NCBI RefSeq assembly: GCF_000759025.1
Contig: NZ_JPOS01000002.1
Location: forward strand, 108,436 to 172,435
Reading direction: 5' to 3'
Length of the DNA stretch: 64,000 nt
From: Phaeodactylibacter xiamenensis
GTDB lineage: Bacteria; Bacteroidota; Bacteroidia; Chitinophagales; Saprospiraceae
Below, one piece after another: positions 1 to 8,528 of this stretch. The notes beneath the pieces are model-generated. The model ran no database searches. It was not told where the DNA came from and worked only from the letters and a program-made list of their open reading frames with translations. Numbering within the stretch: the first letter of the stretch is position 1; each line of letters begins with the position of its first letter. Both the position numbers and the translations under genes were made by a program.

Positions 1-2
1 AT

Positions 3-767
3 GTCATTGGCAGTGTTTGCAGCTTTTTCAGTACGATACCTTACAAGTACTGGTCAAAAATCCACAATTACCACCACGGGCACTCCGGGCAATTGGAGGA
101 GGAGCCCCGCGATATCGGTGATGTCCCTTTCCTGACGGTGGAGGAATACCGAAACCTGAGTAAATGGGGACGTTTCAAATACCGGTTGTTCCGCACGCCG
201 GTGGTCTTGTTTATTGTCACCCCTATCGTCTATTTGAGCGGCCCGATGCGCTGGCCTACGATCAAGGTGCCGATGGTGCGCAGTGCCTATGTGGCGCTTT
301 TCCTCAACAACTTTTGGATCGGGTTGGTATATGCTGGTTTGATTTATCTGTTGGGATGGGAGTTTCTTTGGGTACAGGTGCCAATTGTGATTTTCTTTGG
401 CACGATTGCGTTCTGGTTTTTCTATGTGCAACATCAGCATGAGGAAACCTACAAGAAATGGAAAGACGAGTGGGACTATCTGGTCGCAGCAGTCCGGGGC
501 AGTACGTACTATAAACTCCCAAAGGTTTTTAACTGGTTGACCGGAAATATTGGATTTCACCATATTCACCACTTAAGCTCGCTTATCCCCAATTACAACC
601 TGCCGAAGTGCGCGAAGGAGAATCCTATTTTACAAAAATACGTTACGACGATTACCTTCAGGGAAAGTCTGGCCTGCATCTTCAACAAGCTTTGGGACGA
701 GCAGCAGGAGCGCATGATCTCTTTCCGGGAGTACTACCGGCTGGAGCGGGCTGGCGCGCTGGGATAG
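3..767 (+). CDS. Fatty acid desaturase, 3' part (5' end outside window)
   Basis: The reading frame is open from base 3, so the gene starts left of the window. The visible part begins with a histidine box (HNYHHGHSG) and has a second box near its end (GFHHIHH), both typical of membrane di-iron fatty acid desaturases of the delta-12/omega-3 type. Between them are two strongly hydrophobic stretches (about VVLFIVTPIVYLSG and FWIGLVYAGLIYLLGWEFLW), consistent with membrane spans. The family inserts double bonds into acyl chains of membrane lipids using O2 and reduced electron carriers. The first histidine box of the family is not visible and should lie upstream. An ATG at 93 is internal, because the first visible histidine box lies before it. 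A bidirectional terminator follows at once. Confidence 0.9.
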   Translation, partial: VIGSVCSFFSTIPYKYWSKIHNYHHGHSGQLEEEPRDIGDVPFLTVEEYRNLSKWGRFKYRLFRTPVVLFIVTPIVYLSGPMRWPTIKVPMVRSAYVALFLNNFWIGLVYAGLIYLLGWEFLWVQVPIVIFFGTIAFWFFYVQHQHEETYKKWKDEWDYLVAAVRGSTYYKLPKVFNWLTGNIGFHHIHHLSSLIPNYNLPKCAKENPILQKYVTTITFRESLACIFNKLWDEQQERMISFREYYRLERAGALG

Positions 768-796
768 GCAGGCTGTTTACGAATAGCTTAAAAAGA

Positions 797-840
797 AAAG
801 GGTTGTCCTGCAGTTTTTCGCGCCGGACAACCCTTTTTTA
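797..840. terminator. Bidirectional rho-independent terminator between desaturase and ftsY
   Basis: AAGGGTTGTCC at about 798-808 pairs with GGACAACCCTT at about 825-835. The stem is followed by T-rich sequence on the plus strand and preceded by A-rich sequence, so it can work in both directions. It sits between the convergent ends of the desaturase gene and ftsY. Confidence 0.8.
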
Positions 841-859
841 ATGCCTTTCAGCAGTTCGT

Positions 860-1822
860 TTAGACGACGCCCTCGAAGAGCGACTCTACAAAAGCCCGCT
901 TGTTGAAGACTTGCAGCTGCTCGATCCCCTCTCCTACTCCAATGTATTTGATGGGCACTTTGAACTGATCAGAGATACCGATGGCTACGCCCCCTTTGGC
1001 TGTCCCGTCGAGTTTGGTGAGGGCCAGGGCGGAAACTTCGGTGGCATCGGTGAAGTGCTTGGCCTGCTCAAAGGCATTTTGTCCGGTGGTGGCATCGAGC
1101 ACCAAAAGGACTTCGTGGGGAGCACCGTCGAGGCTTTTGGCTACGGATCGGCGGATTTTGGACAGCTCCTTCATCAGATTGACCTTAGTATGCAGGCGGC
1201 CGGCAGTATCGATAATCGCCACATCGCAGTTGTTTTGGATAGCGTGCTGCACAGTTTCGTAGGCTACAGCAGCAGGATCTGTATTCATGCCTTTGCTGAA
1301 GAAGTCGCAGCCTACCCGTTTGGACCAGATTTCGAGTTGGTCTACGGCAGCAGCCCGGAAAGTATCACCTGCACCGAGGACTACTTTTTTGCCCTTTGCC
1401 TGGTATTGGTGCGCCAGTTTGCCGATTGTGGTGGTCTTGCCTACGCCGTTTACGCCAACAACGAGGATTATGCTCGGCTTGCTGTCGGAAGGCAGGGTGT
1501 AGTCTTCAATATCAACCGTATTGTTCTCGGCCAGCAGTTGTACGATTTCGTCCCGCAGGATTTCGTTGAGCTCTGAGGTATTGAGGTACTTGTCGCGGCG
1601 GACCCGCTCTTCGATACGGTCGATGATTTTGACCGTGGTATCCAGCCCGACATCGGAGGCGATGAGGATAGATTCCAGTTCATCCAGGACTTCTTCATCT
1701 ACGGTAGACTTACCAGCGACGGCTTTGGTTATCTGCCCGAAGAGGCTGCTTTTGGTTTTCTCCAGCCCTTTATCCAGGTCCTGTTTTTTCTCTTTATTGA
1801 AAAACTTTTTAAAGAAACTCAT
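860..1822 (-). CDS. ftsY: Signal recognition particle receptor FtsY
   Basis: SRP-receptor GTPase (320 aa) that docks ribosome-SRP complexes at the inner membrane for co-translational insertion of membrane proteins. The SRP-type NG domain is clear: P-loop GVNGVGKTTTIGKLA, the DTFRAAAVDQL motif, DTAGR, and TKLDGTAKGG near the C terminus. The short N-terminal part (MSFFKKFFNKEKK) is basic and amphipathic, suited to membrane contact. The long acidic A domain of E. coli FtsY is absent, as usual in this phylum. I start at 1822 (MSFF) rather than the in-frame ATG at 1843, because homologues begin close to the basic stretch. It is the last visible gene of the rpmB-rpmG-DUF4295-ftsY cluster. Confidence 0.96.
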   Translation of the reverse strand: MSFFKKFFNKEKKQDLDKGLEKTKSSLFGQITKAVAGKSTVDEEVLDELESILIASDVGLDTTVKIIDRIEERVRRDKYLNTSELNEILRDEIVQLLAENNTVDIEDYTLPSDSKPSIILVVGVNGVGKTTTIGKLAHQYQAKGKKVVLGAGDTFRAAAVDQLEIWSKRVGCDFFSKGMNTDPAAVAYETVQHAIQNNCDVAIIDTAGRLHTKVNLMKELSKIRRSVAKSLDGAPHEVLLVLDATTGQNAFEQAKHFTDATEVSALALTKLDGTAKGGVAIGISDQFKVPIKYIGVGEGIEQLQVFNKRAFVESLFEGVV

Positions 1823-1840
1823 AGGCGTTTGATAAATAGG

Positions 1841-1876
1841 CAAAGAGGCTTTCCCTGCAGAAGAAAAGCCTCTTTG
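1841..1876. terminator. Hairpin between DUF4295 gene and ftsY
   Basis: CAAAGAGGCTT (1841-1851) pairs perfectly with AAGCCTCTTTG (1866-1876) around a 14-nt loop. There is no long T-run on the minus strand, so it may be an attenuator or a processing hairpin that lowers ftsY expression relative to the ribosomal genes, rather than a full terminator. That role is inference. Confidence 0.5.
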
Positions 1877-1909
1877 ATGTATACGTTTACTTGCTGTCAG
1901 ACAAGTGAA

Positions 1910-2086
1910 TTATTTGCTAGCGAAAAACTCCTTAACGGCATCCTTGTGGATGACCACTTCTTTATAGGAATATTTACCAGTCTTAGGATCTTTGATGCTC
2001 TTAATCACTTTGACATGATCACGGCCTGATCCTGCGTTTGCTGCACGCTGTGCAACCCTTGCGTTCTTAGATACTTTCTTAGCCAT
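1910..2086 (-). CDS. DUF4295 small basic protein
   Basis: A 58-aa lysine-rich protein starting MAKKVSKNARVAQRAANAG and ending VKEFFASK. It matches the DUF4295 family, which in Bacteroidota is encoded next to rpmG and rpmB. No function is established; size, charge and fixed position beside ribosomal protein genes suggest a ribosome-associated role (inference). It lies 72 bp downstream of rpmG on the same strand. Confidence 0.85.
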   Translation of the reverse strand: MAKKVSKNARVAQRAANAGSGRDHVKVIKSIKDPKTGKYSYKEVVIHKDAVKEFFASK

Positions 2087-2158
2087 TATACCTCGCTTTA
2101 AGAATATTAAGTAAAGTCAACATCACAAAAATAAGCGATAAACTGCTGTTTTGCAAGC

Positions 2159-2347
2159 TTACTTGATCTCGCGGTGCAGGGTCACGCGCTTCATGATGGG
2201 ATTGAACTTCTTGAGTTCCAGGCGATCTGGTGTATTCTTACGGTTTTTCTCCGTAACATAGCGGGAAGTACCTGGCAGTCCTGACTTTTTATGCTCTGTG
2301 CACTCGAGGATTACCTGAATGCGGTTGCCTTTGCTTTTCTTAGCCAT
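2159..2347 (-). CDS. rpmG: Large-subunit ribosomal protein bL33
   Basis: A 62-aa basic protein with the bL33 pattern: [20 protein letters not shown] at the N terminus, then the [21 protein letters not shown] region and [14 protein letters not shown] at the end. It contains a single cysteine and lacks the CxxC pairs of the zinc-binding bL33 form, so it is the zinc-independent type. It lies 21 bp downstream of rpmB and is probably co-transcribed with it and the upstream tRNA. Confidence 0.97.
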   Translation of the reverse strand: MAKKSKGNRIQVILECTEHKKSGLPGTSRYVTEKNRKNTPDRLELKKFNPIMKRVTLHREIK

Positions 2348-2368
2348 CGTTCTAACTATTTAATGGTC

Positions 2369-2617
2369 TTACAGTTCGACACCTACATCAAACCCCTTCT
2401 TCTGCTGGCGCTTGATAAACTCGTAAATGCCTATTTTATCGATTGTGCGCATTGCGCTGGCGCTAACCTTGAGCGTTATCCACTCATCCTTTTCAGGAAT
2501 GAAGAAACGCTTGGTGTGCAGGTTGGGCAGAAAACGGCGCTTGGTCTTCTTATTAGAGAAGGAAACCGAATTGCCGGCTACCGGGCGCTTACCTGTGAGT
2601 TGACAAACTTTGGACAT
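2369..2617 (-). CDS. rpmB: Large-subunit ribosomal protein bL28
   Basis: An 82-aa protein beginning MSKVCQLTGKRPVAGNSVSF, the bL28 signature. It continues with NKKTKRRFLPNLHTKRFFIP and ends in KGFDVGVEL. It is a structural protein of the 50S subunit. It is the first protein gene of the cluster, about 95 bp downstream of tRNA-Arg on the same strand, with no terminator seen between them. Confidence 0.97.
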   Translation of the reverse strand: MSKVCQLTGKRPVAGNSVSFSNKKTKRRFLPNLHTKRFFIPEKDEWITLKVSASAMRTIDKIGIYEFIKRQQKKGFDVGVEL

Positions 2618-2712
2618 CGCGTATTCCTTTTAACTAAACAGCTCAACGCTCGGCTACTCAGGCTCGGACATTGAGCTATTCAGGTGATTCTAGGACTTTT
2701 AGAATTAAATAG

Positions 2713-2786
2713 TGACTCTGTCAGGATTCGAACCTGAAACCTCTTGATCCGTAGTCAAGTGCTCTATCCAATTGAGCTACAGAGCC
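2713..2786 (-). tRNA. tRNA-Arg(ACG)
   Basis: The minus strand folds into a full cloverleaf. The acceptor stem is GGCTCTG/CAGAGTC, the D-arm contains AGCTCAATTGGATAGAGC, the anticodon stem-loop is CTTGA-CTACGGA-TCAAG with anticodon ACG, and the T-arm contains GGTTCGAATCC. The discriminator base is A and CCA is not encoded. A34 would be deaminated to inosine so that CGU, CGC and CGA are read. It stands at the head of the rpmB-rpmG cluster. Confidence 0.97.
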
Positions 2787-2805
2787 ATTTTATTGTTAGC
2801 GGCTG

Positions 2806-2836
2806 CAAAGATAAGATTTGATTTTTAAACCTGCAA
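2806..2836 (-). promoter_or_regulatory. Promoter proximal to tRNA-Arg/rpmB cluster
   Basis: On the minus strand a perfect Bacteroidota -7 element TATCTTTG (2806-2813) is preceded about 20 nt upstream by TTG (2834-2836). Transcription would begin about 10 nt before the tRNA 5' end at 2786. The consensus (TTTG, about 20 nt, TAnnTTTG) is known from the sigma factor of this phylum. Confidence 0.6.
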
Positions 2837-2887
2837 CTTTGCAATTACTTTTTTACTGCTTCCAGGCTTTTCTTTCAGCGTGGGCTG

Positions 2888-2921
2888 CAAAGATACAAAA
2901 GGAATGGAAAAAGCCGGCAAA
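2888..2921 (-). promoter_or_regulatory. Second, upstream promoter of tRNA-Arg/rpmB cluster
   Basis: Another TATCTTTG (minus strand, 2888-2895) with TTTG at 2918-2921, 22 nt upstream. The 13-mer GGCTGCAAAGATA occurs twice on the plus strand (2801-2813 and 2884-2896), so the two -7 regions look like tandem promoters about 83 bp apart. Confidence 0.55.
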
Positions 2922-2978
2922 TTCCTTTACCAGCTTTTTTGAAATTCTTTCATTTACGCGCTTCTTTAATTCCCGGGA

Positions 2979-3578
2979 CTACTCCCTGAGGAATTCAAGC
3001 TCATCTTTGTGGCCGAGCTGTACCATCACCGAAGGTTGTGCAATAGACTTATCGTTTCTACGGTGATGAACGATGTAGTCCACTTGTTCAATAATATCGG
3101 AGCTGATGGCACCGAAATTGGCGGGGAAACTGCCGGGCTTCAAATCCGCAGGCAGTGCGACAATCGGGCGGCCAAGTTTGCGGATCAAAGACTGACAGTA
3201 CTCGTCCTGTACGATACGGATGGCAATGCTCCCTTCCTGATCCAAGGCTTCCTGCGGCAGGTTGCGCCCCCGCTCATAGCGCACCGTAAGCGGTCGCAAG
3301 TGGAAGGACAGCAGCGTTTCGATGCGCGGGTGGAAGTGCGCAATGTACTGCTTCAGCATTTTTGGGGAATCGACCAGAAGCTCGAGGCATTCGTGCTGAT
3401 CAATGGATTTCATAGCCCTTAATCTGCGGAGGGCTTCGGGATCAGTTGCATCACAACCGACACTCCATACCGTGTCTGTGGGGTAGAGCAGCAACCCGCC
3501 GTCGCGGAGGACCGTCAGCGCCTGACCGAAGTCCTGCTGCTGTCCGGCAGATGCTCTGCCATTAGTAAAGGTGATCAT
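2979..3578 (-). CDS. Sua5/YciO/YrdC/YwlC family protein
   Basis: A 199-aa protein with the YrdC fold pattern: GGLLLYPTDTVWSVGCDA near the N terminus, then RLRAMKSIDQHECLELLVDS and the central SIAIRIVQDEYCQSLIRKLGRPIVALPA. The family makes L-threonylcarbamoyl-AMP for the t6A37 modification of tRNAs reading ANN codons. Here the usual K-R-P-x-x-K-P motif is replaced by MKSIDQHECLELL and the S/T-SAN motif by LPADLKPG, so this looks like a divergent YciO-like paralogue whose enzymatic role is uncertain. I start at 3578 (MITFTNG); an in-frame ATG exists at 3653 but its extension is not conserved-looking. Confidence 0.82.
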   Translation of the reverse strand: MITFTNGRASAGQQQDFGQALTVLRDGGLLLYPTDTVWSVGCDATDPEALRRLRAMKSIDQHECLELLVDSPKMLKQYIAHFHPRIETLLSFHLRPLTVRYERGRNLPQEALDQEGSIAIRIVQDEYCQSLIRKLGRPIVALPADLKPGSFPANFGAISSDIIEQVDYIVHHRRNDKSIAQPSVMVQLGHKDELEFLRE

Positions 3579-3834
3579 ACCTAATGGTGGTTTTATGCCA
3601 ATTAAAAAATGAATCAATGTCATACAGTTTGGTTGAATCTTGCAGCGCTTCAATACGAGTGACGCTGCGGGTACTGTTTTTGGGAGGCCGTAGAAAGCAC
3701 TATTTAAAAAGAGAGTTGTCGATTGTCAATAGCTTTACCAACCGGCGAAATAGTATTTCAAAAAAGCCTGTACTTCGAAACTATCTGTATCTTGCCTTTG
3801 TGATACGCAAGCAAATACTTTTGTGCTTTACTAA

Positions 3835-6129
3835 ATGATTCAGAAAACGATGCCCGGAGCTGACTTATTACGCTACTACTGTTTTTTTTCAATCTTTTTT
3901 GCCAGTCTGTTTTTCAACCGACTTTCGGCTGCTCATATCATTGGTGGAGAAATCACCTATGAGTGCCTCGGCTGGACCAATGGCGACCCCGGAACAGGTA
4001 CCAGGACTTACCAGTTTTACATGAATATTTACCGGGACTGCCAGGGTGGCGGTGCAGACTTTGACTCCGCCCCGGGTGGGTCTTTTCCAGCCACCGTTAC
4101 CATTTACACGGAGAGCGACGAGGAGCCCTACAACGTATTGATTTTGCCTAACCCTGCCCGTAATACGGTGAACCCTCAGGAGGGCAATCCTTGTGTAATC
4201 GTCCCGTCCAATGTATGCGTGGAGCAAGGGGTTTACACTTTCCCGTTGCTCGATCTGCCGGTGATAGACGAAAGCTACTACATTACCTATCAGCGGTGCT
4301 GCCGTAACAATACGATTTCCAACATCCTCGCTCCGGGCGATTCCGGCGCGACCTACTTCATGGAGCTGACGCCTGCAGCGCAGCAGGTTTGCAACAGCAG
4401 CCCTACCTTCAACAACTTTGCGCCCCCGGTGATTTGTGCCAATGAGCCCATCAATTTTGACCATTCCGCTACCGACCCGGATGGCGATCAGCTGGTGTAT
4501 GAGTTCTGTGCGCCATTCCTGGGCGGAGGGCTCAATTTCAATATGCCTACCGCGATGAACGGCCTGGCTCCCAACCCGGAGTCCCGCCCACCCTATGATC
4601 CGGTCAATTTTATAGGTCCATTCTATAATCCTACCCAACCCTTGGGCAATAATACTGATGTCAACATAAACGTCAACTCCGGGCTGATCACAGGCTCTCC
4701 GAACGCGCAGGGCCAGTTCGTGGTGGGTGTTTGCGTAAGTGAGTTCCGCAACGGAGAATTGCTCAGTGTGGTACGCCGCGATTTCCAGTTTAATGTAACC
4801 TTCTGCGAGCCTACGGTCAAAGCAGATATTGCAGAAGATAATGCAGTAGGGGCTGACTTGTATATCAGTCAGTGTGCCGACCGGGATGTGTTTATCGTCA
4901 ATCAAAGTTTTGATGAGAGCTTTATAGACGATTATTTCTGGAAGTTTGATCTGGGCAACGGGCAGGATACTACCGTGACGACCTGGAATGCCGACCTGCA
5001 GTTTCCGGAGTATGGCACTTTCAGGGGCAGCCTAATACTCAACCCTAATTCACAATGTGGAGACACGGCCAGTATTATCGTTGAGCTCTTTCCCGAGATT
5101 GAAGCTGAGTTCACAGCCGCCTATGACACCTGCATAGCCGGGCCCGTTGCTTTTACGAATACAACCATTGCAACAACAGAAATCACTAACTACAACTGGA
5201 ACTTCGGGGACGGCGGCGGTTCATCTAACCCTGATCCAACCTACCGGTATCAGGATCCGGGGCTGCAGCAAGTTAAACTCCGCGTTACGGATATTAATGG
5301 CTGTCAGGATTCGATTGTCAAGCCGGTCAGTTACTTTCCGGTACCAGCACTGATTGTAGTGGCGCCTAACCGATTTGATGGTTGCGCGCCGGCGGAGATT
5401 AGTTTTGACAATCTCTCAGAGCCGGTCAACGTGAATTACGAAACTTTCTGGGATTTTGGGGACGGCGTTACTTCCACTGAACTTAGCCCTACTAATATTT
5501 TTGAATCCGAAGGCACCTATGATGTCAGCCTGCAGATTACCTCCCCGATTGGCTGTGTGACAGATACTGTATTTAGGGAATTGATCGTTATTGACCCGTC
5601 ACCTGTTGCTAACTTTACTTTTAGCCCGCAGGATCCGGATGTATTCAACCCTGAAGTCACCTTTACGGATTTATCCCAGGGTGCTGACCAGTGGTTTTGG
5701 TATTTGGAAGACCCATACACGGCTCAGGAGCCTAACCCTATACATGCTTTCCGGGACACCGGTTTTCAGGAAGTGCGGCTCATTGTCACCCATCCGCTGG
5801 GTTGCCAGGATACGGCTGTTCAGGTGGTGGATATTCAGCCTAAGGCCACTTTTTTCCTGCCCAATGCCTTTACGCCCAACGATGATGGGCTAAACGATGT
5901 CTATAAGGGCAAAGGATTTACGGACGGAATGAAATCCTTTGAGCTGAATATTTGGAACCGCTGGGGCGAAAACGTATTTTCAACGGACGATCCGCTACAA
6001 GGCTGGAACGGGCGTTTCAATAATCAGGGGCAACCTGTGCCTCAGGGTGTTTATTTTTCCAGGGTGGCCTATACCCCACCCCGTGGAGCGCCCGTTGAGA
6101 TAAAGGGCACGGTGACCGTTATCCGGTAA
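3835..6129 (+). CDS. Secreted PKD-repeat protein with T9SS type B sorting domain (copy 1)
   Basis: A 764-aa protein with an N-terminal signal sequence (hydrophobic core about residues 12-30), then AHIIGGEITYECLG, an N-terminal module common in large secreted proteins of this group. Cysteine-rich segments follow (YQRCCRNNTISNI). PKD-type beta-sandwich repeats come next, marked by NWNFGDGG near 455, FWDFGDG near 540 and a degenerate third near 620. The last ~90 residues (FLPNAFTPNDDGLNDVYKG ... NRWGENVFSTDDPLQGWNG ... GTVTVIR) form the gliding-motility-associated C-terminal (CHU_C) domain, a T9SS type B sorting signal. The protein is expected to leave through the outer membrane and be surface-bound or released, perhaps for adhesion. 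The gene is followed by a close paralogue 42 bp later, so they are probably co-transcribed. Confidence 0.9.
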   Translation: MIQKTMPGADLLRYYCFFSIFFASLFFNRLSAAHIIGGEITYECLGWTNGDPGTGTRTYQFYMNIYRDCQGGGADFDSAPGGSFPATVTIYTESDEEPYNVLILPNPARNTVNPQEGNPCVIVPSNVCVEQGVYTFPLLDLPVIDESYYITYQRCCRNNTISNILAPGDSGATYFMELTPAAQQVCNSSPTFNNFAPPVICANEPINFDHSATDPDGDQLVYEFCAPFLGGGLNFNMPTAMNGLAPNPESRPPYDPVNFIGPFYNPTQPLGNNTDVNINVNSGLITGSPNAQGQFVVGVCVSEFRNGELLSVVRRDFQFNVTFCEPTVKADIAEDNAVGADLYISQCADRDVFIVNQSFDESFIDDYFWKFDLGNGQDTTVTTWNADLQFPEYGTFRGSLILNPNSQCGDTASIIVELFPEIEAEFTAAYDTCIAGPVAFTNTTIATTEITNYNWNFGDGGGSSNPDPTYRYQDPGLQQVKLRVTDINGCQDSIVKPVSYFPVPALIVVAPNRFDGCAPAEISFDNLSEPVNVNYETFWDFGDGVTSTELSPTNIFESEGTYDVSLQITSPIGCVTDTVFRELIVIDPSPVANFTFSPQDPDVFNPEVTFTDLSQGADQWFWYLEDPYTAQEPNPIHAFRDTGFQEVRLIVTHPLGCQDTAVQVVDIQPKATFFLPNAFTPNDDGLNDVYKGKGFTDGMKSFELNIWNRWGENVFSTDDPLQGWNGRFNNQGQPVPQGVYFSRVAYTPPRGAPVEIKGTVTVIR

Positions 6130-6171
6130 AGGGTGGCTGTTGGCCCTCGTACGAAGAAAACGACACGAGCT

Positions 6172-8427
6172 ATGGAAAACCATTTATCTGTAAAAAATGC
6201 AATGGCAATAGTACTGACCTTACTGTTGCCATTGGGCCTGCAGGCTAAGCACATCATTGGTGGTGTGATGACCTACGCCTGTTTGGGTGATGACACTTAT
6301 GAAATCACACTGAAGATTTACCGGGATGGCAACTGTACAGATTGTGCAGACTTTGATGCGCAGGCTTTCATCGCCGTATACAACTGCTCAGGGAATTGCT
6401 CCGGCCAAACTCAGGCCAACCCTTTCCTGGAAATCAATGCGCCACTGTTGAGTGCAACGGATGTGGAACGCCCGGATTACCCCTGTCTGATCCCACCGGA
6501 TGTAAAAGTAGAGGAAGGGCTTTACCGGTTCGAGCTGCAACTGCCTCAGTCGCCGGAAAGTTACTTCATAGCTTATCAGCGGTGCTGCCGTAATGTGACG
6601 ATTTCCAATATCATTGCGCCCGGCGACACCGGTTCTACCTTCTTTACCGAAATTACGCCACAGGCCCAGCAGGTATGCAACAACAGCCCCGTATTCAATG
6701 AATTTCCTCCAATTATTATTTGTGCGGGGGCTCCTTTGGAATTTGACCATAGTGCCACCGATGTGGATGGGCATCAGTTGGTGTATAGTTTGTGCTCTTC
6801 CTACGATGGTGGCGGCAACCTGCTCACCGATCCGCTTTACCTGACCTGTGAGGGAGCGCGCCCAGGCCCGGCCTGCCCACCACCTTACAATACGATCAAT
6901 TTTCTGGGGCCGAATTTTACGCCCACTCAGCCGATGGGGCCGGAAGCTAACTTACAGATCGATCCTAATACCGGTTTATTAACGGGCACGCCAATTAATC
7001 TGGGGCAGTATGTCGTGGCAGTCTGCGTGCAGGAATTCGATGCTACGGGTAATTTGCTGAGCACGACGACCCGGGATTTCCAGTTTAATGTAGCGCCCTG
7101 CGACCCTACAGTAGAGGCTGTTGTGGGAGCTGCAGACCTGAATACCGACCAGGAGTACGTGATTGTATCCTGTGGTCAAAATACGGTTAGTTTTACCAAT
7201 GAAAGTTTTCAGGAATCTTTTATTGAAACCTACAACTGGTCTTTTATGGTGGAGGGGCAGGAAGTATCGTTTAGCGACTGGGAACCCGCTATCAACTTCC
7301 CGGATACAGGTACCTATTTTGGTAACCTAGTCCTCAACCCCAATACGCAGTGCGGCGATACCGCCGATATACGAGTGATCATCTACCCTGCCATAGAGGC
7401 TGATTTCAGCTTTGACTATGATACCTGTGTTGCTGGCCCTACGGTCTTTACGGATGCCTCTTTTTCCGGCAGCGGGCAGATCACGGGTTGGTCATGGACA
7501 TTTGGTGACGGAGGTACGGCCGGCGACCAGAATCCGGTTTACACCTATGCCACCCCAGGTAATTTCCCGGCAACCCTCACCGTCACAGATATCAACAATT
7601 GCCAGGATACCTATACCTTGCCCATTGAGTACTTTCCCGTACCAGAGCTTATCGTGATTGCCCCTAGTGACTTTACAGGTTGCGCGCCTGCGGATATCTT
7701 TTTTAATAACCTTTCCACGCCCATTAGTGAGGCGTACGATATTACCTGGGATTTTGGAGACGGAGGAGTGGACAGCGTGATCAGCCCCACTTATACCTAC
7801 GAAGCCCCGGGGACTTATACGGTGAGTATCGATATTGTGTCCCCAATCGGGTGTCAGATTGATACTACCTTTGGTGACCTTATTACCATATTGCCATCGC
7901 CTGTAGCGGGCTTTTCGTTTACACCTGACCGCCCGAGCAATTTGGAGCCATTAGTCAGCTTCTTTGATGAATCGACCGGTGCTACCCGCTGGTCCTATGA
8001 CTTTGGGGACGGCAATCAGTCCATTGCTCCCAGCCCTACCCATGAGTTCCGGGACACGGGCGTATACGAGGTACGGCAGATTGTCACGCACCCCAGTGGA
8101 TGCCAGGACACGCTGGTACAACTTCTGGACGTTATTCCGCAAGTGCGCTACTTCCTGCCCAATGCCTTCACCCCCAACCAGGATGGCCTGAATGATGAGT
8201 ACCTGGGTACCGGTGTACTTGAGGGGGCGACCAATTTCCGAATGATTATCGTTAATCGCTGGGGGGAAACGGTTTTCGAAACCAATGACCCCTTTGATGG
8301 CTGGAACGGTCGTAAACTTAATACGGGGAATTTTGTGCAAAACGGCGTCTATATGGTGTTGGTAACCTTTACTGGGCCCAGGGGGGATAAGTATGAGTAT
8401 AAGAGTACGGCTACGGTTATTCGGTGA
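6172..8427 (+). CDS. Secreted PKD-repeat protein with T9SS type B sorting domain (copy 2)
   Basis: A 751-aa paralogue of the preceding gene with the same architecture: signal peptide (LSVKNAMAIVLTLLLPLGLQA), AKHIIGGVMTYACLG, the YQRCCRNVTISNI cysteine motif, PKD repeats marked by SWTFGDGG, TWDFGDGG and SYDFGDG, and a CHU_C tail (LPNAFTPNQDGLNDEY ... GWNGRKLNTGN ... TATVIR). All three PKD repeats keep the FGDG core here, while the third repeat of copy 1 is degenerate (WFWYLEDPY). I start at 6172 (MENHLS), where the signal peptide has normal length; an ATG at 6133 would add 13 polar residues. The pair looks like a tandem duplication that has since diverged. The palindromic repeat array begins about 100 bp after the stop. 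Confidence 0.9.
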   Translation: MENHLSVKNAMAIVLTLLLPLGLQAKHIIGGVMTYACLGDDTYEITLKIYRDGNCTDCADFDAQAFIAVYNCSGNCSGQTQANPFLEINAPLLSATDVERPDYPCLIPPDVKVEEGLYRFELQLPQSPESYFIAYQRCCRNVTISNIIAPGDTGSTFFTEITPQAQQVCNNSPVFNEFPPIIICAGAPLEFDHSATDVDGHQLVYSLCSSYDGGGNLLTDPLYLTCEGARPGPACPPPYNTINFLGPNFTPTQPMGPEANLQIDPNTGLLTGTPINLGQYVVAVCVQEFDATGNLLSTTTRDFQFNVAPCDPTVEAVVGAADLNTDQEYVIVSCGQNTVSFTNESFQESFIETYNWSFMVEGQEVSFSDWEPAINFPDTGTYFGNLVLNPNTQCGDTADIRVIIYPAIEADFSFDYDTCVAGPTVFTDASFSGSGQITGWSWTFGDGGTAGDQNPVYTYATPGNFPATLTVTDINNCQDTYTLPIEYFPVPELIVIAPSDFTGCAPADIFFNNLSTPISEAYDITWDFGDGGVDSVISPTYTYEAPGTYTVSIDIVSPIGCQIDTTFGDLITILPSPVAGFSFTPDRPSNLEPLVSFFDESTGATRWSYDFGDGNQSIAPSPTHEFRDTGVYEVRQIVTHPSGCQDTLVQLLDVIPQVRYFLPNAFTPNQDGLNDEYLGTGVLEGATNFRMIIVNRWGETVFETNDPFDGWNGRKLNTGNFVQNGVYMVLVTFTGPRGDKYEYKSTATVIR

Positions 8428-8528
8428 TGGGCCTGTGATAGGTTGATTTGTTTTGCAGTAACCGCCCCGGTAACATGCCCCCGCTCGCAATCAGTGGCAA
8501 TCCGTGTTACAACCCATCACACACGACA

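Noticed and set aside
3889..4905. 338-aa minus-strand open frame inside PKD protein copy 1
   Set aside because: Shadow of a well-supported coding sequence on the other strand.
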